In this document: positions 1 through 6,810 of the stretch, piece by piece
Layout: each line of letters opens with the position of its first letter
Position numbering within the stretch: the first letter of the stretch is position 1
Source of the DNA: Desulfobacterales bacterium
GTDB lineage: Bacteria; Desulfobacterota; Desulfobulbia; Desulfobulbales; Desulfocapsaceae
Assembly: GCA_013042695.1 (NCBI GenBank)
Contig: JABDPQ010000292.1
Span: forward strand, 1 to 7,650
Direction of reading: 5' to 3'
Length of the DNA: 7,650 nt
The notes under the pieces: model-generated
What the model saw: the letters and a program-made list of their open reading frames with translations, nothing else
Database searches by the model: none
What the model was told of the DNA's origin: nothing
Position numbers and translations under genes: made by a program

Positions 1-2
1 GG

Positions 3-332
3 TTACTCCTGTATCCCACCGCAGGCTTGTCCTTTGAAGATTTTATTATCGAAGAGGTTATACGCGGCTTCCAGTGCACCATGAAAGCAGGAATTGATTT
101 TCATTTTTACCGGACCAAGGACAAGTCGGAAATTGATCTGATCGTGTCCGGCTCCTTTGGCGTAATTCCCATTGAAATTAAGTTGGGCTACAAAATCAAC
201 CAACGACTGCTGACTTCATTGAAGACTTTTATCAACGACACAGGGGCTCGTTTCGGCATTCTGGTAAACAATGCAGAGCGGATTGAAATTTTGTCCGATA
301 ACATTATCCAGATTTCGGCCAGGTATTTGTGA
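3..332 (+). CDS. AAA ATPase of the DUF4143 type, C-terminal part (5' end outside window)
   Basis: The frame is open from the window edge to the TGA at 330-332 and gives the last 109 residues of a larger protein. An apparent TTG start at 27 is not needed, because the upstream codons in frame continue the family pattern. The early stretch YPTAGLSFEDFIIEEV matches the conserved step in DUF4143 C-termini (usually HP..G.SfE.fv.eE). It is followed by SEIDLIV (E43, D45) and PIEIK (E58, K60), which together form a PD-(D/E)XK-nuclease-like core. Family members are usually about 370-420 residues, with an N-terminal Walker-type ATPase that would lie upstream. They are common accessory genes in anaerobes and archaea, and their cellular role is poorly defined. 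The gene is on the opposite strand from everything else here and is followed by non-coding or decayed DNA. Family assignment is fairly sure; whether the whole gene is intact cannot be seen. Confidence 0.75.
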   Translation, partial: LLLYPTAGLSFEDFIIEEVIRGFQCTMKAGIDFHFYRTKDKSEIDLIVSGSFGVIPIEIKLGYKINQRLLTSLKTFINDTGARFGILVNNAERIEILSDNIIQISARYL

Positions 333-392
333 GCCCTTGAGAATGGAAGCTCAAATTCAGCAAATTGACCCGGAACGATATCTATTCTGTAG

Positions 393-611
393 ACAATCAA
401 CTGGGCTGTTTATATCACTCGGTGGCTATTATACGGTTTTGGGAAAGACCTCATTGAGGCAAGTAAATTCAACGAAATTGATAAAGAAGTAGATAATGGA
501 TTTATTGAAAAGTCAGGCTTAAAATCAAAATACGAGAAAGGCTGTGGTTATAGACGCTTTCATTGGCAAAAAGGCATAAAGCGTGGTTACGATTTGGGTA
601 CGGAGAACTAG
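393..611 (+). pseudogene. Possible gene remnant, 72 codons without a start
   Basis: This frame is open between the TAG at 390-392 and the TAG at 609-611, but contains no ATG, GTG or usable TTG near its beginning. The translation has a protein-like composition: WAVYITRWLLYGFGKDLIEA, then a charged stretch and an aromatic/basic tail (YRRFHWQKGIKRGYDLG). I do not recognise a family. It could be the decayed 3' end of a gene whose upstream part is frameshifted, since the other frames just upstream are also open for short distances. It could equally be chance. It lies between the DUF4143 gene end and the tRNA fragment, where decayed cargo of a mobile island would be expected. Confidence 0.2.
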
Positions 612-712
612 GGAAAAGAGGGTAAACTTGCCAAAAGCTGTCTGAATTTTTTTCCTTTTTATTTCAGGATCATAAATGATTTTGAGGGAGTATGAAATTC
701 CCTTTGTCAGCT

Positions 713-757
713 TTCCTGATCCTGGTGTCGCATGTTCGATTCATGCCGGGGGCACCA
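713..757 (+). other. 3' half of a tRNA gene (probable att scar; tRNA-Arg(CCT)-like)
   Basis: Reading back from CCA (755-757) gives discriminator A754 and an acceptor 3' strand CGGGGGC (747-753). The T-arm is perfect, with GCATG (730-734) paired to CATGC (742-746) and loop TTCGATT (735-741). Before it are a five-base variable region (725-729) and an anticodon-stem 3' strand TCCTG (720-724). The loop TTCCTGA (713-719) has T33 and would read anticodon CCT (Arg). The 5' half is absent: the bases before 713 do not pair fully with the anticodon stem, there is no D-arm, and the partner GCCCCCG is nowhere upstream. It is therefore not a functional tRNA gene. A fragment running from the anticodon loop to CCA is the usual attachment core of tyrosine-recombinase elements. 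By the usual geometry the element would lie to the left (DUF4143 side) and old chromosome to the right. No integrase is in the window. The isoacceptor is less sure than the tRNA identity. Confidence 0.72.
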
Positions 758-766
758 ATAAAAACG

Positions 767-797
767 AGGAGTTATGCAATTTAGCATTTCCCTATTT
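767..797 (+). terminator. Weak hairpin plus T-run after the tRNA fragment
   Basis: Just after the CCA and an A-rich linker, ATGC and GCAT flank a six-base loop, with partial G-rich/C-rich pairing outside them, and a run of five T follows. This is where a tRNA terminator normally sits. It may be the partly decayed terminator of the original tRNA gene. The stem has mismatches, so the call is tentative. Confidence 0.25.
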
Positions 798-911
798 TTC
801 CTTCTCGCTAAAGAATTTCAGAAAATTTTCTTTATCCAGTATCCTGGTGCCACCTAAATTTTTACTGATTCATATGATAGCGATGTACCTTCGACACCCG
901 TTGGCCTTAAT

Positions 912-2114
912 TCAGCTGGACAATTTTCTCTGAGCAAGTTCGAGTCTGGATTTAATATCAATCCCCTGGGGGCAAATCGATTGAGCGATTGTTGTCTCTT
1001 GATCGGAAAGTGATCGGCTGTTTGTTGGTATCAGGTGATAAAATTCTTTGGCGATATCAGTCTTACCATAGCATTCATGGTACATCAAGTATCTCAAGGA
1101 ATCGGCTATTCGAGCACTTTTATTGACAGCTTTTTCGCAAAGATGAGAACATCCCTGACAGCTATATTGTGCTGTCATTGCTGCCAGCCTATTGAGTTGA
1201 TGGATTTCGTTGGCTGTGAGCTGTTCTCCAGATATTGCTGCGGCAATGTTCTCCCTGGCGACTTTGATACTGTCCATTTCCACTACAACGGAGTCGATAC
1301 GGTCATCTGCCCATACAGATTTTAATTTTGCCTGACCCAAGGTAAAGTTTTTGGACTTGAAATTTAAAACCGCCTCGGCATCTGCAGGTACAGATCCCAT
1401 GGTTTTCATGGCTATCAAGCCAATACCGGCCTCTTTACAATTGTCCATGGCCAAGCTTAATTCCCGATGGCCATATCTCCTGAAATTGTAGCTGAATAAA
1501 ATTGCATCTATGCCTCCGGTTTTTACGGCCTTGTTGAGCAACTCGACAACATCTCCCCCATGACTTGAAAAGCCAAAAAAGCGCGTCTTTCCAGATTTTT
1601 TTAGCTTTTCCCCAATCTGGATCAGGTCTCGATTAATGTCATCTGCATCGTTGACGCTGTGACGCAAATATAGGTCCAGATAGTCCGTTTCCAGGTCGGC
1701 CAGGCATTCATCGATGTCTTTAACAAAACCGTTTAATGACCATGCACCGGATTTGGAGGTTATCCAGAGTTTATTTCGGCCACCGATTTGTGAAGCAAAA
1801 TTGGCAATGGCCTTTTGCGAAGTACCCCAGCCATAAGAAAGTGCGGTATCAAGATAATAGACACCCTCTCGAAACAGTAGGTGCAGAATTTTATCATAGT
1901 CTTGATCCAAAGTCTGGGCTGTGCCGATTTGTAATATAGGAACAGAGGCTCCGGTTTTGCCCAAGTGCCGGTGGGGTATTTTTTGTGAGAAGTCGGTTTT
2001 TCTCGTTGCAGCTTCGGCTCTATTTAGAATTGCTTGGTGAGACAAACCAATGGTTGCAGCGGATAGTACGGCAGATTTCAAGAACTGACGACGATCAAGG
2101 TTACATTTTTTCAT
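912..2114 (-). CDS. Tat-exported aldo/keto reductase with C-terminal [4Fe-4S] motif
   Basis: 400 residues, last gene of the operon. The N-terminus has a twin-arginine signal (DRRQFLK, residues 7-13), a hydrophobic stretch and a possible AEA cleavage site at 33-35, so the enzyme should act outside the cytoplasm. The aldo/keto reductase barrel follows (about 48-300) with the full catalytic tetrad: D89 and Y94 in DTALSYG, K121 in ITSKSG, H152 in LYLRHS. After it, C319-x2-C322-x3-C326 and a distant C381-P look like the [4Fe-4S] site of Fe-S aldo/keto reductases. About 55 residues separate the third and fourth Cys. Known family members reduce carbonyls or related bonds, often with NAD(P)H; the substrate here is unknown. 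Export together with a Cys cluster suggests electrons may come from the neighbouring ferredoxin protein rather than from NADPH (inference). The start ATG overlaps the preceding stop as ATGA and has AGAGGA (2118-2123) just upstream. Confidence 0.9.
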   Translation of the reverse strand: MKKCNLDRRQFLKSAVLSAATIGLSHQAILNRAEAATRKTDFSQKIPHRHLGKTGASVPILQIGTAQTLDQDYDKILHLLFREGVYYLDTALSYGWGTSQKAIANFASQIGGRNKLWITSKSGAWSLNGFVKDIDECLADLETDYLDLYLRHSVNDADDINRDLIQIGEKLKKSGKTRFFGFSSHGGDVVELLNKAVKTGGIDAILFSYNFRRYGHRELSLAMDNCKEAGIGLIAMKTMGSVPADAEAVLNFKSKNFTLGQAKLKSVWADDRIDSVVVEMDSIKVARENIAAAISGEQLTANEIHQLNRLAAMTAQYSCQGCSHLCEKAVNKSARIADSLRYLMYHECYGKTDIAKEFYHLIPTNSRSLSDQETTIAQSICPQGIDIKSRLELAQRKLSS

Positions 2115-3688
2115 GATTCCTCTGGGTTTGTTCGATATCTCAGCAATAAGCGTCGCTCTTGGGAGCGGCTTTCGCCAACCGCAGTGACATAAGCTGCCGG
2201 TTGATCAGAAACCGGACACTCTTTTTGGCATATTCCACAACCAGTGCACAAATCCGGAACGATAAATGGTTTGTTGACGACCACAAGGTTGCCGAAAGTA
2301 TCTTTGATTTCTTCATCGTAGGTTTGAATGGCTTTGGGTGCAATGGGGCAGACCTCTTGACAAACTACGCATGGGATTTCATTGGCCCAGGGCAGACATC
2401 GGGATTGATTGATAAATGCAGTTCCCAGTCGAATCGGGCCATGCTGTATAAATTTTCCAAAGCCCAGTTTCTCGGTAACTGAGATCTCCCGTATAGCGCC
2501 AGTGGGGCAGACATTCGAACACAATGTGCATTTTTGCTGACAGTGTCCAATATTAAAATTGAGCACTGGCGTCCAAAGTGCTTCAATTCCGCCTTCTCGC
2601 AGGCCAGTCGGTTGAAGGACATTGGTGGGGCATATGCGAATGCATTGAGCACACTTGATGCATTTTTTTAAAAACTCCTTTTCCGATACCGAGCCCGGCG
2701 GTCGAATCATTAACGGTGAATAGTTCGCATCATTGCTCTTACCATTGCTTCTTATCAATGGAAATCCGATGAGACCAATGAGTCCGGCAAAGACAAAGTG
2801 GCGACGAGTGAAATCGGGTGCAGGGCTAACCGGTGTTGGCATTTGAGGGGGGAGGCTGAAACTGAGTGCGTTTTCAGGGCAGTCATCAATGCAGTTCATA
2901 CAGGAAAGGCATTCACTGAGGCGCAAGCTGCCTTCAGGGCTGGAAGCGCCTTCACAGCGAGTCAAACAGAGATCGCAATCTGTGCATAACTGTAAATCTC
3001 GGTGAATTCGAAAAAGTGGAAATAGTGACAATACTCCCAATAGAGCGCCAAGCGGACAAAGCGTTCGACAAAAAAAACGGGGATACCAGATGTTCAAAAC
3101 GATAATAAAGACAAAAACTGAACCGATCCAAAATGAGCCGGTGAAAATCCGTTCTGTGGTTCCTGGAGCTAATTGTAGATTGGTAAATGATGAATTGCTT
3201 ATCACAAAATCCCAAATAACAGAAATACTTATAGCCACACTGCGATGTAGCAATGCGATGGGATCAAGCAGTCCAATTTGCACCGTGCCGGAGGCTGCAA
3301 TGATCAAGAGAATAAGCAGGATTGCATACTTAATGATCTGGCGTGGCTGGTATCGATTCTGTTCCTGACGTTCCTTAACGGATCGGATATTAAACAGCCA
3401 GCCAAAAAACTGATGCAGAGTTCCAAGGGGGCACACCCAATTGCAGAATACTCGACCGAACAATAAGGTAAGCAGCAGTACTAGAATTGACCAACCTAGG
3501 AAACGATAGATATGTCCGGTTGAAAGTGCAGTAGATAAGGCTACAAGCAAATCGATCTCTAAAAAACGAGAGACAGGATATCCCTGAATCCGTGTCGTCC
3601 AGGAGGCCCAGACAGTGAACAAGAATAACCCAAGAAAGACCACCTGGGAAATAATCCGAATATTGGTGAGCCTGAGCAGAGTTTTCAT
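2111..3688 (-). CDS. NapH-NapG-type fusion: polytopic membrane polyferredoxin
   Basis: 525 residues, third gene of the operon. The N-terminal half resembles NapH/CcoG-type quinol dehydrogenase membrane subunits. Hydrophobic segments lie near residues 10-30, 62-80, 119-140 and 185-202, perhaps with a weaker one at 148-163. There are two CX3CP motifs (C82/C86 and C207/C211) and two ferredoxin clusters (C235-C245 and C260-C270). Next come a proline-rich linker and a second twin-arginine-like signal, TRRHFVF (294-300), with a short hydrophobic stretch. The C-terminal half is NapG/MauM-like with four more Cys clusters starting at C343, C383, C431/C440 and C481. In nitrate reductase systems NapH and NapG are separate and pass electrons from quinol to the periplasm. 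Here one chain would do both, with the last four clusters outside if the internal signal acts as a translocation segment (inference). The ATG overlaps the upstream stop as ATGA. I give no gene symbol, because no nitrate reductase genes are nearby. Confidence 0.9.
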   Translation of the reverse strand: MKTLLRLTNIRIISQVVFLGLFLFTVWASWTTRIQGYPVSRFLEIDLLVALSTALSTGHIYRFLGWSILVLLLTLLFGRVFCNWVCPLGTLHQFFGWLFNIRSVKERQEQNRYQPRQIIKYAILLILLIIAASGTVQIGLLDPIALLHRSVAISISVIWDFVISNSSFTNLQLAPGTTERIFTGSFWIGSVFVFIIVLNIWYPRFFCRTLCPLGALLGVLSLFPLFRIHRDLQLCTDCDLCLTRCEGASSPEGSLRLSECLSCMNCIDDCPENALSFSLPPQMPTPVSPAPDFTRRHFVFAGLIGLIGFPLIRSNGKSNDANYSPLMIRPPGSVSEKEFLKKCIKCAQCIRICPTNVLQPTGLREGGIEALWTPVLNFNIGHCQQKCTLCSNVCPTGAIREISVTEKLGFGKFIQHGPIRLGTAFINQSRCLPWANEIPCVVCQEVCPIAPKAIQTYDEEIKDTFGNLVVVNKPFIVPDLCTGCGICQKECPVSDQPAAYVTAVGESRSQERRLLLRYRTNPEES

Positions 3689-4710
3689 GACACCTCCAGG
3701 ATTCGATTCGAGGCGTCGATTTTTCCTCCACCTTTCTTTTCTGCCAGATAGAGATAATTCGGCAGCTTGGACTCATCTCGTTGCAGCAGATTGACAAATG
3801 CCCAGGCATCCATGGCGACTTGATCGGTTCCGGCAACAATGACATCCCACGGTTTTACGTATGCCGGATCTCCACCAGTGGGGCCATTACGCATAAGGAT
3901 CTTTGACCCATCAAGTATGGTTAGGGTTGGTTTGATCATGATCGAAAGATCGGCGATAATGGTGTGAATGTCCTGATGAAACTGGTTTCGCCGTCCTCCC
4001 AGCAAACCGTACCAATTTTTAATACCCATGGAAGCACCACACAGATTATGGTCTTTCACCGGGGCAACACCAATAACTTTTGTCACTCCGATCAGCGGCC
4101 GGTAAAAACATGGCCAACTCCTAATAAGTTCGGCATCAGGTGTTTGGAGGATTCGAAAGGCGTTGCCATCCGGCAGATTTATACGACCTCCAGCCTTTTC
4201 CACCGCTTTTTTAATTCCGGTTTTGGCGAAGCAATCGGCAGGTGATTCGATAGGATTGTCAGCCACTCGAACTTCCTGAGCTCTGCAATCAATCAACAGC
4301 CGTTTTATCAGAACTTCAATCAGCTCCGGACTGGTTGTGGCGCCCAACTCCGGAGAACGATCAAAGGCAACATTTGGTTTTAGCAGCACGACATCACCCG
4401 GATGAACAAAATGGGCGATTCCACCAATGGCGTCTAAAGCTTTTGTTAGTCGCCCTGAGGTTGTCTTATCCCGGCCAATGCCAATTTCCATCATACCTGA
4501 TGGCAACTTGACACGGTAATCGGGCAGAGTAAATTGCTGAGGTTCAGGTATACTCCGGGTTCCTGTGAAGTCTTTTAAGGAAAAGGGATAGTCCTCCGGT
4601 GCCCACGCTAAATACGCTGCACCGCCGCATATGGTAGAGGCAAAAGCAACTCGCTTTAGAAACTCTCTTCGGTTGAATGTAGTTGGCATCACGTCATCGT
4701 TGTTTTTCAT
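3685..4710 (-). CDS. Tat-exported DUF362 protein
   Basis: 341 residues from the ATG at 4710, second gene of the operon. A TTG at 4728 would add six residues, but has no Shine-Dalgarno and pushes the Tat signal further in, so I prefer the ATG; another ATG at 4689 is also possible. NRREFLKR (13-20) followed by a hydrophobic stretch is a twin-arginine signal or anchor. The DUF362 body is clear: VVLLKPNVAF with TTSPELIEVLIK (about 107-136), VAPVKDHNLCGASMGIKNWYG (215-235), a His-containing segment to about 250, then LTILDG (263-268) and IVAGTDQVAMDAWA (291-304). Many DUF362 proteins carry a ferredoxin domain; this one has none and no Cys cluster, and the following gene may supply the Fe-S centres. 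The family function is not established, so I name only the domain. The coding end overlaps the next gene by four bases; the beginning overlaps the upstream gene by 17. Confidence 0.87.
   Translation of the reverse strand: MKNNDDVMPTTFNRREFLKRVAFASTICGGAAYLAWAPEDYPFSLKDFTGTRSIPEPQQFTLPDYRVKLPSGMMEIGIGRDKTTSGRLTKALDAIGGIAHFVHPGDVVLLKPNVAFDRSPELGATTSPELIEVLIKRLLIDCRAQEVRVADNPIESPADCFAKTGIKKAVEKAGGRINLPDGNAFRILQTPDAELIRSWPCFYRPLIGVTKVIGVAPVKDHNLCGASMGIKNWYGLLGGRRNQFHQDIHTIIADLSIMIKPTLTILDGSKILMRNGPTGGDPAYVKPWDVIVAGTDQVAMDAWAFVNLLQRDESKLPNYLYLAEKKGGGKIDASNRILEVS
3693..3697 (-). promoter_or_regulatory. Shine-Dalgarno GGAGG for the polyferredoxin gene
   Basis: Minus-strand GGAGG lies four bases before the ATG at 3688, inside the end of the DUF362 coding sequence. 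With the ATGA overlap it supports translational coupling and fixes this start. Confidence 0.7.
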
Positions 4711-5788
4711 TGGGCAATGATCGTCCAATCATTTCAAGCAGCTGAAAACTCGTTTCTTGATCCGGTGTTTTGTCAGCGCCAAAGATAAATGAATCTTGAA
4801 GTGTAATGATGAAATAGGATTTCAAAAAATTATGCTGTAACAAGGCGAGATTTTCAGTTTTTCGAATTATTTGGTATTCGTACTGATGCTCTTCAAGAAT
4901 CCGGGTAAGCAGCTGTAAGGCACTGTTTTCTGTTTCGGCTCGGTGTACAAACACTTCCGTTTGGAGCGTTGTATCCGGCTTTCCAAACCAAAAATCTTTT
5001 GCAAAATCGTATTGAAACACATTGACTGCTTGATGCCGGATTTCCGCTGGTTTGATATTAAGCTCCTGTAAGAGTTGATATCCAAAGGCGACAGTGCTTT
5101 CAGGTGCTGGGAGTTCGGAAAAACTTTTCACTAACTGTCGTGACTTTTTGCGAATAGACTCGGATGAGCGGTTTCCGGCAATTCGATAGAAGAAATGGTC
5201 TTTTCGACCAATAAGTCCGATAGTGGTTTCAAAGTAGGTATTGGGACCATCCTGCTTAACTTGACTTTCAGGCGATCGATGTTCAGCAAATATCCCACTG
5301 CTTCCCGCAATGCTGCCTTGATTGTATAGCTCAATTGATATCTCTTCTACTTGATCGGATGATTGCAGCACCAAAAACGATAATTGTTTAAAGTCGTGTC
5401 TTAAAAACCGTTCAGCCTCTCCATTGATTTTGACATAGAGATTTTGGGGATCGAACGTCTTTATCCGCGATTCGGGTCGCCATCGGTCGGATGCTACCGA
5501 ATCAGGAAATATCCCCAGATCTATATCTTGCGAAGAGTTGGCCTTATCCGGTAATTGCCAGAGCTTGAATGGTCGTTGATACAATACGATTGACGAAGAG
5601 ACTTGCTCTAGGGCTTCAACTGAAACATCCTGCCGCGCTGGATCATAGAGATTTTTACGGGTCGCTGCCCATAGAACAATAACCGCCAGACTGAACAAAA
5701 TAATCAAGCTGCTTACGATTTCATATCTGCTGATGTGCTTTCTATTTATCCGACGACGCTTCGGATTAAATAGTCTGAGGTCTGGCAT
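4694..5788 (-). CDS. Membrane-anchored DUF6599-like protein
   Basis: 364 residues, first gene of the operon. A basic N-terminus (residues 9-21 rich in Arg/Lys) and one hydrophobic helix at about 24-42 predict an N-in anchor with the rest outside the cytoplasm. The segment YVKINGEAERFL (118-129), followed by a beta-rich stretch with ELYNQGSIAGSSGIFAEHRS (153-172), matches my memory of DUF6599 proteins (KING.A..Yl, then a D/N-G-S..GIya pattern). A second similar half, about 225-357, completes the chain. There are no Cys residues and no obvious catalytic motif. Its function is unknown; its place as first gene ahead of Tat-exported redox proteins suggests a periplasmic accessory or scaffold. The ATG lacks a good Shine-Dalgarno, so the exact start is less certain than the frame. 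Confidence 0.7.
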   Translation of the reverse strand: MPDLRLFNPKRRRINRKHISRYEIVSSLIILFSLAVIVLWAATRKNLYDPARQDVSVEALEQVSSSIVLYQRPFKLWQLPDKANSSQDIDLGIFPDSVASDRWRPESRIKTFDPQNLYVKINGEAERFLRHDFKQLSFLVLQSSDQVEEISIELYNQGSIAGSSGIFAEHRSPESQVKQDGPNTYFETTIGLIGRKDHFFYRIAGNRSSESIRKKSRQLVKSFSELPAPESTVAFGYQLLQELNIKPAEIRHQAVNVFQYDFAKDFWFGKPDTTLQTEVFVHRAETENSALQLLTRILEEHQYEYQIIRKTENLALLQHNFLKSYFIITLQDSFIFGADKTPDQETSFQLLEMIGRSLPNEKQR

Positions 5789-5838
5789 GGATTACTGTTT
5801 CTGTTTGAATGGCCGCTACCAAAAGAGGATTTTACAGG

Positions 5839-5868
5839 AGTATACATTGTATTGAAGTGAGCCAGCAA
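5839..5868 (-). promoter_or_regulatory. Candidate sigma-70-type promoter for the redox operon
   Basis: On the minus strand TTGCTG (5863-5868) and TATACT (5839-5844) are separated by 18 bases, about 50 bases ahead of the first gene's ATG at 5788. The -10 is good; the -35 matches the consensus only in TTG. No operator-like repeat is evident around it. It is a plausible origin for the whole four-gene transcript. Confidence 0.35.
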
Positions 5869-5910
5869 GCATAAATCAGCACTGTTTCTCAATCTAAAAC
5901 TGGATTAAAT

Positions 5911-5977
5911 CTGTGTAAATCTGGGGACATAATACTAACAAATCTTTTAAATTAGTATTATGTTTGAGGATTTACAG
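5911..5977. repeat. Imperfect palindrome, REP/RAYT-type or MITE-like
   Basis: CATAATACTAA (5928-5938) and TTAGTATTATG (5952-5962) form a perfect 11-bp inverted repeat around a 13-base AT-rich loop. Outside it, GTAAATC (5915-5921) pairs with GATTTAC (5969-5975) across a symmetric 6x6 internal loop. The arm TCTGGGGACATAATACT resembles, from memory, dispersed palindromes found with REP-associated tyrosine transposases. No transposase is in the window. It sits 13 bases past the SDR stop at 5988 and upstream of the operon promoter. As RNA from the SDR side it would fold, but no T-run follows, so it is not a standard intrinsic terminator. Confidence 0.62.
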
Positions 5978-5987
5978 CATGAATAGA

Positions 5988-6767
5988 TCAGCGATGGAAC
6001 TTGCTGTGAATGATTTTTTGAAATAAGGTGGGGAAATGATGTGCAAACCAAACTCCATATCTCGATGCACCAGGAGGCCAACAGATACGATCACCTTTAG
6101 AAATCGATTTAAAAACACTTTTGGCCCATTTATCTCCAGGAACAGCACTTAAAAAGTCTAAATCAAGATTTTTGCCGTAAAGATTTTCAATATCATCATA
6201 CATTTCTGTTTTTACACCACTCGTTATTACAAGCAAGGTACTTGCTCCAGTATTTCTCAATTCTTGTGATAAACATTCCGTAAAAGCAACCACCGCTGCT
6301 TTGCTGGCCGCATAGGTGCTGGCACAAGGAAAAAACATTTTTCCAGACACACTGGCATTATTGACAATTACTCCAGATTTTTGTTTTAAAAGGATTGGTA
6401 CAAGTCCACGACTTATATGAATCAAGCCATTTATATTTACTTGTAGCATTTTATAGATATCATCCAGCGGTTGATCTTCAATAAGACCACCAGTAAGTAA
6501 GCCAGCGTTATTAATAAAAATATCAACGTGTTTCGTCTCAAGTTTCTTCAATACATCATCGATAGACTTTCTATCTAATAGGTCAATGGATATTTCTTCA
6601 ATAGAAGCTGCGCCGTTATCTATAAGCTCTTGTTTATCTTTATCATCAATTCCACTGCGATTGAGTAGATACAGGTGACAACCCAAACTTGCGGCATGTT
6701 TAGCAAACGCCAAACCAATACCACGATTAGAGCCAGTTATGTAAACGTGTTTATTTTTAAAGTCCAT
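5988..6767 (-). CDS. Classical short-chain dehydrogenase/reductase (SDR)
   Basis: 259 residues, the normal size for a soluble classical SDR. It has the nucleotide-binding TGSNRGIG (11-18), D62 in the ISIDLLD strand region, NNAG (86-89), and the catalytic set N111, S139, Y152 and K156 in YAASK. All expected residues are present, so it should be an active NAD(P)(H)-dependent oxidoreductase. N36-R37 at the end of the second strand (LLNRSG) suggests an NADP preference (inference). The substrate cannot be told from sequence. The C-terminus (about 228-259: WPPGASRYGVWFAHHFPTLF) resembles that of SDRs annotated as acting on lipids or fatty acyl compounds, but this is weak. AAAGGA at 6775-6780, seven bases from the ATG, supports the start. 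The gene looks more AT-rich than the redox operon and is separated from it by a palindrome and a promoter, so it is probably a separate transcription unit. Confidence 0.93.
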   Translation of the reverse strand: MDFKNKHVYITGSNRGIGLAFAKHAASLGCHLYLLNRSGIDDKDKQELIDNGAASIEEISIDLLDRKSIDDVLKKLETKHVDIFINNAGLLTGGLIEDQPLDDIYKMLQVNINGLIHISRGLVPILLKQKSGVIVNNASVSGKMFFPCASTYAASKAAVVAFTECLSQELRNTGASTLLVITSGVKTEMYDDIENLYGKNLDLDFLSAVPGDKWAKSVFKSISKGDRICWPPGASRYGVWFAHHFPTLFQKIIHSKFHR

Positions 6768-6810
6768 TTGAAAATCCTTTCTTGGTAATAGAGCTTAGTT
6801 GAAAACTGAT

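Larger units (their letters stand above)
333..911. other. Gene-poor stretch between the DUF4143 gene and the redox operon
   Basis: No intact gene is convincing here. The stretch holds the start-less remnant at 393-611, the tRNA 3' half at 713-757, and AT-rich sequence around both. The only ATG-initiated reading frame of note (676-933, plus strand) runs straight through the tRNA fragment and is best read as a translation artefact. The operon that converges from the right ends at 912, and I see no strong intrinsic terminator for it in this stretch. Confidence 0.6.

Noticed and set aside
188..400. Minus-strand ORF opposite the DUF4143 gene end
   Set aside because: It is antisense to the conserved DUF4143 C-terminus and has no family features.
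271..492. Plus-strand 73-codon ORF overlapping the end of the DUF4143 gene
   Set aside because: The first third lies inside a better-supported gene in another frame, no Shine-Dalgarno is evident, and the product matches nothing I know.
840..856. Second copy of ATCCTGGTG resembling part of the tRNA fragment
   Set aside because: Only about nine bases match and no T-arm or CCA follows, so it is not a second att copy.
676..933. Plus-strand 85-codon ORF starting with ATG
   Set aside because: It translates through the tRNA 3' half; FPDPGVACSIHAGGT is the peptide pattern produced when tRNA T-arms are read as protein. Its end also overlaps the aldo/keto reductase gene.
3390..3845. Minus-strand 151-codon ORF across the DUF362/polyferredoxin junction
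   Set aside because: It is a shadow of the two real genes, which have clear domains in their own frames.
4711..4728. TTG start for the DUF362 gene
   Set aside because: It would add six residues with no ribosome binding site; the ATG at 4710 gives a normal Tat leader.
5911..5977. Palindrome as a rho-independent terminator for the SDR gene
   Set aside because: The stem is AT-rich with an internal loop, and no T-run follows on the minus strand.
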